Assembly (NCBI GenBank): GCA_910585485.1
Contig: CAJUEZ010000040.1
Coordinates: forward strand, 1 to 17,826
DNA: 17,826 bases
Reading direction: 5' to 3'
Source of the DNA: an uncultured Clostridia bacterium
GTDB taxonomy: Bacteria; Bacillota; Clostridia; UBA1381
In this document: positions 7,330 to 14,712 of the stretch, one piece after another
How the letters are laid out: every line of letters begins with the position of its first letter
Numbering within the stretch: position 1 is the stretch's first letter
Notes under the pieces: model-generated
Seen by the model: the letters and a program-made list of their open reading frames with translations, nothing else
Database searches by the model: none
What the model was told of the DNA's origin: nothing
Made by a program: the position numbers and the translations under genes

Positions 7330-7641
7330 ATGAAAAAGGAAGAAATTCTTGCGAGAAGCAGGGCGGAGAAGCGGGACGAAGGAGTGGAGTTTGAGCTGGG
7401 AAAGGGACGCCTGTACGGCATTACAGGTATGACGGTGCTGTATCTTGCATTGCTCATTTTTAATTGGGTTTATAATCAGAATAATTCAAGTTTATTTGCG
7501 ATGTATTGGACATATCTTGCATTTGAAATGCTCGGAAGATATAGAGTAATAAAAAAGAAAAGCTTGCTGGCAGGAGGTATTTTATCAGCAATGGCGGCAG
7601 CAGGATTTCTTATCGCACATATAATTACGGTAGTGAGGTAA
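7330..7641 (+). CDS. DUF6442-like small membrane protein
   Basis: A 103-residue protein with a charged N-terminal third (MKKEEILARSRAEKRDEGVE) and three hydrophobic stretches at about residues 29-46, 55-67 and 78-100. It resembles small membrane proteins called DUF6442 that commonly sit beside a short XRE regulator in Clostridia; the name is from memory. Function is unknown. I chose ATG at 7330 with AGGAG at 7317-7321; an in-frame TTG at 7306 lies inside operator 2 and is unlikely. It is first in a two-gene operon with the XRE gene 2 nt downstream. Confidence 0.8.
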   Translation: MKKEEILARSRAEKRDEGVEFELGKGRLYGITGMTVLYLALLIFNWVYNQNNSSLFAMYWTYLAFEMLGRYRVIKKKSLLAGGILSAMAAAGFLIAHIITVVR

Positions 7642-7643
7642 TT

Positions 7644-7853
7644 ATGGATAAAGAACTTGTATTAAAAAATAGATTAAAAGAAGCAAGAGCCGAGCAGAGT
7701 TTATCACAAAGCCAATTAGCAGGGCTTGTGGGCGTTTCAAGAAATACTATAAGCTCAATAGAAACAGGGCAGTTTAATCCTACCGCAAAGCTTGCACTTA
7801 TACTTTGTATTGCATTGGATAAAAGGTTTGAAGATTTATTTTATTTTGATTAG
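7644..7853 (+). CDS. XRE-family helix-turn-helix transcriptional regulator
   Basis: A 69-residue DNA-binding protein made of little more than one HTH_3/Cro-C1 domain. The helix-turn-helix runs through LSQSQLAGLVGVSRNTISSI (about residues 19-38), followed by the ETGQFNPTAKLALILCIALD segment typical of this small regulator class, and an LFYFD end. It has no ligand or dimerisation domain beyond the fold. The start ATG has GAGG 5 nt upstream, within the end of the DUF6442-like gene. The twin TGACAAG-N4-CTTGTCA palindromes over the operon promoter are its probable operators, giving negative autoregulation. The target specificity is inferred from proximity only. Confidence 0.93.
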   Translation: MDKELVLKNRLKEARAEQSLSQSQLAGLVGVSRNTISSIETGQFNPTAKLALILCIALDKRFEDLFYFD

Positions 7854-7881
7854 AAAAAAGGACTCTTCCGAGTCCTTTTTT
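7854..7881. terminator. Bidirectional terminator between the XRE gene and glnN
   Basis: GGACTC (7860-7865) pairs with GAGTCC (7870-7875) around TTCC, flanked by six A on the left and six T on the right. It works for the plus-strand XRE operon and for glnN arriving on the minus strand. Confidence 0.92.
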
Positions 7882-7889
7882 GTGTTTTA

Positions 7890-9965
7890 TTATACGAGAT
7901 AAAGCAAATCTGTGTATGTCGGGAAAGGCCAATACTCCTTTGCGACGATTGTTTCAAGCGTGTCTGCCGTTTCACGAAGCGTCTCCATTGCGGGAACAAC
8001 CTCGTTCTTGTAGTACATACCGGTTTCGTACGCGTCAAGTTCCGGTACGGCTGTTTTTGCATCTAACGCGTCAATCTTAGTCATAAGTTCTTCGGTAAGA
8101 GATGTAAGATTCTTAGCCTTTTGAAGTTCATTAGGAGCGTCAATGCCGAGCGATTTCTTTGAAGCAACGTCGTCTGTAACGAATTTTGTGTATTTCAGAC
8201 AAGCCGGCAGGATTTCTTGCTTAGCCATTTCAAGCATAGCAAGCATTTCAAAATGAAGCGTGTTGTTATAATCCTCCATCATAATCTCACCGCGTGTTTT
8301 AACCTCAACCTCTGTAAACACCTCTTGCTTTGTAAACAGGTCGATTGACTTTTGTGTAACAAAGTACGGCATAGCGTCGGGAGTAGTTTTTAGGTTATAA
8401 AGACCGCGTCTTTCTGCCTCTTCAACCCATTCGTCACTGTAGCCGTTGCCGTTGAAGATAATTCTTTCGTGGTCTTTGAATATTTTAATAGCCAATTCAA
8501 GCGCGTCCTTGTGAACATCAGTGCTTGTTTTAAGCTGATCGGCAATTTCAGTAAGCGTTTCCGCAACGATAGTGTTAAGAACAATGTTAATACCGCCGAT
8601 AGACTGTCTTGAGCCCGGCGCGCGGAATTCGAAACGGTTGCCTGTGAAAGCAAACGGAGAAGTTCTGTTTCTGTCCGTTGTATCCTTTTCGATGTCGGGA
8701 AGTGACTCAACGCCTGTTTCAATTAGCTTACCCGCGTCATACTTAACACCCTTACCTGCCTTTAACTGGTCAACAACCGCTGCAAGCTGGTCACCGAGAT
8801 AGATTGAAATAATAGCGGGCGGAGCCTCGTTCGCTCCTAATCTGTGGTCATTACCTGCCGTCGCAACAGATACTCTCAAAATATCCGCATAATCGTCAAC
8901 CGCCTTAATTACAGCTGCAAGGAATAATAGGAACTGAACATTTTCCTCAGGTTTCTTACCTGGCTTTAGTAAAAGTTCGCCGTCAGATGTACCGATTGAC
9001 CAGTTGTTATGCTTACCTGAACCGTTAATGCCCTCATACGGCTTTTCATGAAGCAGGCAGTATAAACCGTGATGGTTTGCGACCTTTTTCAGTACTTCCA
9101 TTGTAAGCTGATTGTGGTCTGTTGAAATATTTGTTGTAGAGAAAACGGGAGCGATTTCATGCTGAGCAGGAGCAACCTCGTTGTGCTTCGTCTTTGCGAA
9201 TACACCGAGTTTCCACAATTCCTCGTCAACCTCTTTCATAAATTCAGCAACTCGCTCTTTAATCTGACCGAAATAATGGTCATCCATTTCCTGACCTTTT
9301 GCCGGTTTGGCGCCGAAAAGTGTTCTTCCTGTGAGAAGTAAGTCCTTACGCTTGTTTCTAAGCTTTTTGTCTACAAGAAAATATTCCTGCTCCGGACCTA
9401 CGTATGCAACGACTCTTTTTGGCTCTTTACCGAACAGTTTAAGCACCTGCTTAGCCGCCTTGTCAATAGCTGCTTCGGAACGCAGAAGAGGAGTCTTTTT
9501 ATCAAGCACTTCGCCGGTGTATGAAACAAAGGAGGTCGGTATGTACAGCGAATGGTCTTTAATGAAAGCAAATGAAGTCGGATCCCATGCCGTGTAACCT
9601 CTTGCCTCAAAAGTGGCTCTCAAACCGCCTGAAGGGAATGAGGAAGCGTCAGGCTCACCCATAACGAGTTCCTTGCCTGAAAATTCCATAATAACAGTTC
9701 TGTCGTCTGTAGGCTGAATGAATGAATCATGCTTTTCCGCTGTCAGACCTGTCATCGGCTGGAACCAATGAGTATAGTGAGTACAGCCGTTTTCCAAAGC
9801 CCATTCTTTCATTGCGTGCGCGACGGCATTGGCAACATTGAGGTCAAGCTTAGTACCATCGTTGATTGTCTTTACCAAAGATTTATAAATCTCTTTCGGA
9901 AGACGTTCTTTCATTGTCGGCAGGTTAAAGACCTTGCTGCCGAAGATTTCTGTTACATTACTCAT
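7890..9965 (-). CDS. glnN: Glutamine synthetase type III
   Basis: Ammonia assimilation: glutamate + NH3 + ATP to glutamine, cytoplasmic. At 691 residues it matches the large GSIII type, about 200 residues longer than GSI. Seen: the GSIII N-terminal segment starting MSNVTEIFGSKVFNLPTMKE, then WDPTSFAFI, the metal-binding GPEQEYF (190-196), NEVAPAQHEIAP, the substrate loop NGSGKHNNWS (314-323), ANEAPPAII, and NRFEFRAPGS (443-452). The start ATG at 9965 is preceded by AGGAGG (plus-strand 9974-9979), and the frame is intact. It is a single-gene unit with its own promoter about 150 bp upstream and a terminator-like hairpin in the leader. No GlnB, GlnR or ANTAR regulator is nearby in the window. 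Confidence 0.97.
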   Translation of the reverse strand: MSNVTEIFGSKVFNLPTMKERLPKEIYKSLVKTINDGTKLDLNVANAVAHAMKEWALENGCTHYTHWFQPMTGLTAEKHDSFIQPTDDRTVIMEFSGKELVMGEPDASSFPSGGLRATFEARGYTAWDPTSFAFIKDHSLYIPTSFVSYTGEVLDKKTPLLRSEAAIDKAAKQVLKLFGKEPKRVVAYVGPEQEYFLVDKKLRNKRKDLLLTGRTLFGAKPAKGQEMDDHYFGQIKERVAEFMKEVDEELWKLGVFAKTKHNEVAPAQHEIAPVFSTTNISTDHNQLTMEVLKKVANHHGLYCLLHEKPYEGINGSGKHNNWSIGTSDGELLLKPGKKPEENVQFLLFLAAVIKAVDDYADILRVSVATAGNDHRLGANEAPPAIISIYLGDQLAAVVDQLKAGKGVKYDAGKLIETGVESLPDIEKDTTDRNRTSPFAFTGNRFEFRAPGSRQSIGGINIVLNTIVAETLTEIADQLKTSTDVHKDALELAIKIFKDHERIIFNGNGYSDEWVEEAERRGLYNLKTTPDAMPYFVTQKSIDLFTKQEVFTEVEVKTRGEIMMEDYNNTLHFEMLAMLEMAKQEILPACLKYTKFVTDDVASKKSLGIDAPNELQKAKNLTSLTEELMTKIDALDAKTAVPELDAYETGMYYKNEVVPAMETLRETADTLETIVAKEYWPFPTYTDLLYLV

Positions 9966-10018
9966 TTAAAAAACCTCCTGAAAATTTGTTAGTTTGCGCT
10001 AATTTTTTGTTATTTATG

Positions 10019-10062
10019 AAAAAAAGGTGAATTATATTTTTTCATCAATATAAAACACCTTT
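10019..10062 (-). promoter_or_regulatory. Terminator-like hairpin in the glnN leader (candidate attenuator)
   Basis: Read on the minus strand, AAAGGTG (10062-10056) and TTATATT (10053-10047) pair with AATATAA and CACCTTT (10038-10032 and 10029-10023) through a symmetric two-base internal loop, with an 8-nt apical loop. The 3' arm runs into seven consecutive T. It lies between the glnN promoter and its ribosome site, so it would stop glnN transcription unless relieved. The stem is AT-rich, which tempers confidence. Confidence 0.55.
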
Positions 10063-10110
10063 GTCTTATCAAAAATCAGCTATTGAGTTGTAAATTCAAA
10101 TTACATATTA

Positions 10111-10138
10111 ATTATATCACTATTTAAGCTTTTGTCAA
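10111..10138 (-). promoter_or_regulatory. Promoter for glnN
   Basis: Minus-strand TTGACA (10138-10133) and TATAAT (10116-10111) with a 16-nt spacer. The start of transcription would be near 10104, giving a leader of about 140 nt. A GCAATTTGC motif sits directly upstream of the -35 box. Confidence 0.7.
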
Positions 10139-10141
10139 TAT

Positions 10142-10193
10142 GCAATTTGCAAAATTTAGAACAGAATAATAAATATTTAATTATGCAAATTGC
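10142..10193. repeat. Inverted pair of GCAAWTTGC motifs in the glnN-lacZ regulatory region
   Basis: GCAATTTGC (10142-10150) and GCAAATTGC (10185-10193) are reverse complements, each itself nearly palindromic, with centres 43 bp apart (about four helical turns). Both have AT flanks and an ATGCAA start. They lie just upstream of the glnN -35 box and about 56 bp before the lacZ -35 box. The rest of the 337-bp gap (9966-10302) is AT-rich, with no ORF of note. Confidence 0.5.
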
Positions 10194-10248
10194 GTATTTA
10201 TAAGTTATGCTGATCATCAATATAAAATGATATTTATTCCTTTTTTTA

Positions 10249-10278
10249 TTGACAATTACCTTTTATGTAGAGTATACT
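10249..10278 (+). promoter_or_regulatory. Promoter for lacZ
   Basis: TTGACA (10249-10254) and TATACT (10273-10278) with an 18-nt spacer, about 25 nt before the lacZ start. No catabolite-response element matching the usual cre pattern was seen. Confidence 0.75.
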
Positions 10279-10302
10279 AAACCTATAAAAGGAGGGATAT
10301 AT

Positions 10303-13251
10303 TTGAAAATAGAAAAATATTACGAGGATTTAAACACGATTCATATAAACACGGAAGAAAACCGCGCGTATTATGAGGTGTATTCAGATATAGAACACGC
10401 GAAAAAACATGATGAGGACAGAAAGCAGATATTAAGCGGAGAATGGGATTTTTGCTATTTTAAGTGTATTGATGATGTTCCTGATGATTTTATAAGAGGA
10501 AACACGGAAGGCTTTTTTAAAACACCTGTCCCGTCTTGTTGGCAGACACAGGGATATGATACTCACCAGTATACAAATACGCGTTATCCGTTTCCGTATA
10601 ATCCGCCGCATATTCCTTATGAAAATCCATGCGGAGTATATGTGACGAGATTTGAATCGGATAACAATTATAAGAAGTATTTGAATTTTGAAGGTGTGGA
10701 TTCCTGTTTTTACGTGTGGCTCAACGGAGAGTTTATAGGTTACAGTCAGGTGTCACATTCAACATCTGAATTTGATATAACCGATAAGGTGAAAAAAGGA
10801 GAAAATATACTGTGCGTCATGGTCATGAAATGGTGTGACGGAAGTTATCTTGAAGACCAGGACAAGTTTAGAATGAGTGGTATTTTTCGCGATGTGTATA
10901 TATTAAATCGTCCTCAAAAACATGTGCGGGACTATAAAATAGAAACATCAATAGATGGAAAAATTACTATTGATGTTGAATCAGACACGGACGTTACTTT
11001 TGTCATCGAAGATGAAAAGGGCAAAATATACAGTGGGAACGACAGAGAAATACATATTGAAAATCCTATTTTGTGGAATGCCGAATATCCTTATTTATAC
11101 ACGTTATATATCATAACGGAAGATGAGGTTATACGTGAAAAAATAGGAATACGTGAAATAAAAATTGAAGACGGAATTGTCCTGATCAATAATAAGCCTG
11201 TAAAAATGAAAGGGGTAAACCGTCATGATAGCGACCCTGTGACAGGATACGCGATAAATCGCGAGCAGGCTGTGAAGGATTTAATGATTATGAAACGACA
11301 TAATATAAACGCTGTTCGCTCAAGTCATTATCCGAACGCGCCGTGGTTTACGCAGTTATGCGATGAATACGGGTTTTATGTTATAGACGAGTCTGATATT
11401 GAAATTCACGGAACCGCCTCGATTTACGGAGGCTCACAGGGTAATACTTTCGGATTGCTCGCCAATAATCCTGATTGGTATGACGCTATACTTGACAGAA
11501 TACAGAGAAATGTTATCCGTGATAAAAACAGACCTTGCGTATGCTTATGGTCGCTTGGAAATGAGGGCGGCTATGGAGTTAATTTTGAAAACGCGGGGAA
11601 ATGGGTTAAGGAATATGATAAAACGCGTCTGACGCATTATGAAAGCAGTTTGTGGCAGATGAAAGGACATATAAACGATACGTCCATGCTTGACGTTGTA
11701 AGCACAATGTACGCGGATTATGATTGGATAGATAATTATTTTCAGAATCAGGGCGAGCATGTGTGGCACACTATCAGTCCTGACGCGGGTTGGTCATATG
11801 AGCATGCGGGCGAATGGATTGAACTTTCGCAAAGTGATGTGACAAAAAAGGAAAGAGAATTACTTTCTGTGAAAAAGCCGTATATGCAGTGCGAGTTCAT
11901 ACACGCTATGGGGAATGGTCCGGGAGGAATTAAAGAATATATTGATAGAATGTATCGCTATGACGGATTTTTCGGCGCGTTTGCGTGGGAGTGGTGCGAC
12001 CATGCTATTGACATGGGTAACGGGAAATACTTTTATGGCGGTGATTTCGGAGAATTTCCTCATGATGGAAATTTCTGCGTTGACGGTCTTGTCACCCCTG
12101 ACAGAAAACCGCATACCGGTCTGATGGAATATAAGCAGGCGATAAAACCGTTTGCCGTCAAATCGTACAGCAATATTATAGTGGTTGAAAACAGATATGA
12201 TTTTGCTGAACTTAGCGATATGCTGACGTTTGAAGTAAACGGCGAAAAGGTGGAGTTTGACGTTCCACCGAGAGGTAAAAAGAGTTTCCCGCGCCCTGAG
12301 GGAGACGTGCTTATGATTAGAGCGTATCAGAAAACGGAGTCGCCTTGGGCGAAAAAAGGATATGAAGTCGGATTTGAGCAGATTGTTATAAACGACACCA
12401 TTTCCAAATTAGCAGAAATTGCATCGAACGGAAAGATAGAAGTTTCGGAGCAGGGAAGAAGTATAATTATTTCGGGTAACGGATTTGAGTATGTATTTGA
12501 CAAGGCGATAGGAAATTTTGCAAGACTTAATGAAGCTGTGACAAAATCAATAGAATGGAATGTGTGGCGCGCTCCGACAGACAACGACAGAAATATAAGG
12601 AGTGAATGGGAACGTGCCGGTTATGACAGAGAACTGCCGTTTGTGTATGACACAACGTGTGAACAAATTGATGGAAGCGTTGCTATAAAGTGCCATAGCG
12701 CACTTATTCCGGCAGCGCAGAGAAAAACGGCTGATATTTACTCGGTATGGACAGTGTACGCTGACGGCACGATTGATTTGACCGCAAAAGTGGCGGTGGA
12801 AGAAGTAATGCCTGTGTTGCCGCGTTTTGGATTGCGAATATTTACTACAGGTGAAGAAGTGACTTATTTGGGTTACGGACCTTATGAAAGTTATAGCGAT
12901 AAGCATTTGTGTTCGTATTTTGATAAATTCACGCAGACTGTCGATGAGATGTATGAGGATTATATAAAGCCGCAGGAAAATGGAAGTCACTTCGGCACGC
13001 GTTTAGTTGAGACGGAAAAACTGCGAGTAAGTTCAGACATGCCGTTTTCATTTAACGCGTCGCATTATACGCAGGAGGAATTGACAAGAAAAAAACATAA
13101 TTTTGAACTTGAAAAATGTGCTGATACTGTTTTGTGCGTGGATTACAAGCAGAATGGAATTGGTCAGAACAGCTGCGGACCGCTTACGCAAAAGCAGTAT
13201 CGCTTTGATGAAAAAGAGTTTGAGTTTAGAATAAGAATAGAGATAAAGTAA
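10303..13251 (+). CDS. lacZ: Beta-galactosidase, glycoside hydrolase family 2
   Basis: Cytoplasmic GH2 beta-galactosidase of 982 residues, hydrolysing lactose and other terminal beta-galactosides. The start is TTG at 10303, with AAAGGAGGG at 10288-10296; an in-frame TTG at 10249 is the -35 hexamer itself and cannot be the start. Domains: N-terminal sugar-binding domain (PVPSCWQTQGYDTHQYTN), two Ig-like domains around the TIM barrel, the acid/base E421 in SLGNEGGYG, the nucleophile E531 in MQCEFIHAMGNG, and the C-terminal Bgal small domain (WNVWRAPTDNDRN, LGYGPYESYSDK). There is no signal peptide. The two catalytic glutamates are 110 residues apart, compared with 76 in E. coli LacZ, so the barrel carries an insertion of about 34 residues. 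No permease or LacI-type regulator is adjacent, so uptake is encoded elsewhere. Confidence 0.96.
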   Translation: MKIEKYYEDLNTIHINTEENRAYYEVYSDIEHAKKHDEDRKQILSGEWDFCYFKCIDDVPDDFIRGNTEGFFKTPVPSCWQTQGYDTHQYTNTRYPFPYNPPHIPYENPCGVYVTRFESDNNYKKYLNFEGVDSCFYVWLNGEFIGYSQVSHSTSEFDITDKVKKGENILCVMVMKWCDGSYLEDQDKFRMSGIFRDVYILNRPQKHVRDYKIETSIDGKITIDVESDTDVTFVIEDEKGKIYSGNDREIHIENPILWNAEYPYLYTLYIITEDEVIREKIGIREIKIEDGIVLINNKPVKMKGVNRHDSDPVTGYAINREQAVKDLMIMKRHNINAVRSSHYPNAPWFTQLCDEYGFYVIDESDIEIHGTASIYGGSQGNTFGLLANNPDWYDAILDRIQRNVIRDKNRPCVCLWSLGNEGGYGVNFENAGKWVKEYDKTRLTHYESSLWQMKGHINDTSMLDVVSTMYADYDWIDNYFQNQGEHVWHTISPDAGWSYEHAGEWIELSQSDVTKKERELLSVKKPYMQCEFIHAMGNGPGGIKEYIDRMYRYDGFFGAFAWEWCDHAIDMGNGKYFYGGDFGEFPHDGNFCVDGLVTPDRKPHTGLMEYKQAIKPFAVKSYSNIIVVENRYDFAELSDMLTFEVNGEKVEFDVPPRGKKSFPRPEGDVLMIRAYQKTESPWAKKGYEVGFEQIVINDTISKLAEIASNGKIEVSEQGRSIIISGNGFEYVFDKAIGNFARLNEAVTKSIEWNVWRAPTDNDRNIRSEWERAGYDRELPFVYDTTCEQIDGSVAIKCHSALIPAAQRKTADIYSVWTVYADGTIDLTAKVAVEEVMPVLPRFGLRIFTTGEEVTYLGYGPYESYSDKHLCSYFDKFTQTVDEMYEDYIKPQENGSHFGTRLVETEKLRVSSDMPFSFNASHYTQEELTRKKHNFELEKCADTVLCVDYKQNGIGQNSCGPLTQKQYRFDEKEFEFRIRIEIK

Positions 13252-13318
13252 GAATAGAACTCAAACTGTAGTGTGAAAGGCTTAGATTGAGTTAACGCAA
13301 AATTATTTTGCCCATAAT

Positions 13319-13349
13319 AAAAGAACGGCTTTTTGAAGCCGTTCTTTTT
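13319..13349. terminator. Bidirectional terminator between lacZ and the sugar kinase
   Basis: A 13-bp stem (13319-13331 with 13336-13348) around TTTG has an A run at its left and a T run at its right. It serves both convergent genes; the kinase stop is 4 nt away. Confidence 0.92.
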
Positions 13350-13352
13350 GTG

Positions 13353-14378
13353 TTATCTTACCATTTCATCCTGATGTCCCGTTGCTTTATGTGATTTTAT
13401 AACGCTTTCAATCTCCTCAATACTGCTTGCGGACATATCACCGAGAACCGTATTTTTAACCGCTGAAAGTGCGTTGCCGATTTCAATGGCTCTTTCGGGA
13501 GTTCCGTGTTTGATAAGACCGTAAAGCACTCCGGCAAGATAAGCGTCGCCTGAACCGATTCTGTCAATAACTTCAATATTATTGTAAGGCTCCTCTTCAT
13601 AAAATGTGCCGTCAAAGAGCATTTTTGAATTAAAGTTATGATGTGTAGGACTGACAACCTCTCGTCTTGTTGTCGCAATAAGCTTGCACCCGTAATCACG
13701 CGCATATCCTTGCATGATGTCTTCAAGAGTGCCTGTTCTCTGAAGCATTCTGCGTGATGTCTCCTCAGACACAAACAGAAAATCAACATATGGGAATATT
13801 GACTCAACAACTTTTTTAGCTTCCTCTTCGCTCCAAAGCGCGGCGCGGTAGTTTACGTCAAAGGATATATAAGCGCCCGCTTCTTTGAATTTTTTGATAA
13901 GTTCAAGAGTGGTCTCTTTAAGAGACGGGGAAAGAGCCAATGTAATGCTCGAAACGTGAAATATCTTTGTTTTGCCGTATATATCATGGGGGACTTCTGA
14001 AAGTGATAGCGAGCACACGCTCGAATTTGCTCTGTCATATATAACGGAGGACTTTCTGGGATATGCTCCGCTTTCATAATAATAGATTCCGAGACGCTTT
14101 TGCGGTGAATGGTCATAAATAATGTAGTCGTCTGACACGTTGCCGTAACGTATTTTATTTCGGATAAAATGACCCATTTTGTTCTCCGGCAGTTTTGTTA
14201 TAATCGCTGAGCGCATGCCAAGCATAGCCGCTCCGGATACAACGTTCAACTCGCTTCCGCCCGCGTTTTTATCAAAAGTTTCACTTTGTGAAATCTTTTC
14301 CTTGTCCGGCGGAGACAGCCTGAGCATAACTTCTCCCAAACCTATAAGGTCGTAATCCGTGTTTTCTTTAAATTTCAT
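13353..14378 (-). CDS. PfkB-family carbohydrate kinase, 2-keto-3-deoxygluconate kinase-like
   Basis: Ribokinase/PfkB-fold sugar kinase of 341 residues that phosphorylates a sugar or sugar acid with ATP. Seen: LGEVMLRLSPPD near the N-terminus, GGSELNVVSGAAMLG (PfkB signature 1 region), DVNYRAALW in the middle, and the second signature DRIGSGDAYLAGVLYG with catalytic base D278. The N-terminus and length fit the KdgK-like branch better than fructokinases or ribokinase, but the substrate is not proven. ATG at 14378 has GGAGGG upstream (plus-strand CCCTCC, 14386-14391). Transcribed alone, it converges on lacZ. No KDPG aldolase or uronate gene is next to it, so pathway context is missing. Confidence 0.88.
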   Translation of the reverse strand: MKFKENTDYDLIGLGEVMLRLSPPDKEKISQSETFDKNAGGSELNVVSGAAMLGMRSAIITKLPENKMGHFIRNKIRYGNVSDDYIIYDHSPQKRLGIYYYESGAYPRKSSVIYDRANSSVCSLSLSEVPHDIYGKTKIFHVSSITLALSPSLKETTLELIKKFKEAGAYISFDVNYRAALWSEEEAKKVVESIFPYVDFLFVSEETSRRMLQRTGTLEDIMQGYARDYGCKLIATTRREVVSPTHHNFNSKMLFDGTFYEEEPYNNIEVIDRIGSGDAYLAGVLYGLIKHGTPERAIEIGNALSAVKNTVLGDMSASSIEEIESVIKSHKATGHQDEMVR

Positions 14379-14414
14379 AAAAAATCCCTCCGTTCTGTTT
14401 TGCTTGTTGTCTTA

Positions 14415-14444
14415 ATTATACAATAAAATGGTGTTATTCGTCAA
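14415..14444 (-). promoter_or_regulatory. Promoter for the PfkB-family kinase
   Basis: Minus-strand TTGACG (14444-14439) and TATAAT (14420-14415) with an 18-nt spacer, ending about 36 nt before the start codon. Confidence 0.65.
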
Positions 14445-14486
14445 TATTTATATTCAACATTAATGAACAGGGTAATTTATACAACA

Positions 14487-14515
14487 TTGCCAATGAGATA
14501 AAAATATGGTATAAT
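14487..14515 (+). promoter_or_regulatory. Promoter for the cysteine-rich protein / dinB operon
   Basis: TTGCCA (14487-14492) and TATAAT (14510-14515) with a 17-nt spacer, 19 nt before the start codon. No LexA box of the Gram-positive type (GAACN4GTTC) was found nearby. Confidence 0.75.
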
Positions 14516-14534
14516 ATGAATAGAGGTGTTTGGC

Positions 14535-14711
14535 ATGAAAAGTAACTGTGAAATATGTATGAATTACTATTATGATGACGAATATGAGTGTTATTCCTGC
14601 GTGATGAATCTTGATGAAGACGAGATGTATAGGTTTGTGAGCGGACACAGCAGAGAATGTCCGTATTTTCGTATAGGCGATGATTATACTATTGTAAGGA
14701 AGCAGAATTAA
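14535..14711 (+). CDS. Small cysteine-rich protein, DUF6472-like
   Basis: A 58-residue acidic protein with five cysteines: C5 and C8 (CEIC), C19 and C22 (CYSC), and C40 (ECPYF). Two CxxC pairs in so short a chain suggest a zinc knuckle or rubredoxin-like metal site. The NLDEDEM and CPYF segments and the VRKQN end match what I remember as DUF6472 of Clostridia; function unknown. ATG at 14535 has GAGGTG 6 nt upstream; an in-frame GTG at 14526 overlaps that site and is rejected. The stop is 1 nt before dinB, so the two are co-transcribed and probably coupled. Being real and not a chance ORF is supported by promoter, ribosome site and tight spacing. Confidence 0.82.
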   Translation: MKSNCEICMNYYYDDEYECYSCVMNLDEDEMYRFVSGHSRECPYFRIGDDYTIVRKQN

Positions 14712-14712
14712 T

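Noticed and set aside
8390..8722. Minus-strand ORF of 110 codons in a second frame of glnN
   Set aside because: Same-strand shadow frame inside an intact conserved gene, no ribosome site.
9307..9597. Plus-strand ORF of 96 codons opposite glnN
   Set aside because: Antisense to conserved GSIII coding sequence, with no upstream signals.
9981..10000. GlnR/TnrA-type box in the glnN leader
   Set aside because: TGTTA-N7-CTAAT resembles only half of TGTNA-N7-TNACA and lies downstream of the promoter near the ribosome site.
10023..10090. Two-hairpin ANTAR target RNA in the glnN leader
   Set aside because: The terminator stem is present, but I could not find paired hexanucleotide loops with the conserved A and G positions.
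10249..10302. Longer LacZ start at TTG 10249
   Set aside because: This TTG is the -35 hexamer of the lacZ promoter; TTG at 10303 has the proper ribosome site.
12547..12990. Minus-strand ORF of 147 codons inside lacZ
   Set aside because: Antisense to the clear Bgal small domain, low-complexity cysteine/serine-rich translation and no start signals.
14440..14534. LexA/SOS box upstream of the dinB operon
   Set aside because: No GAACN4GTTC match; damage induction cannot be claimed.
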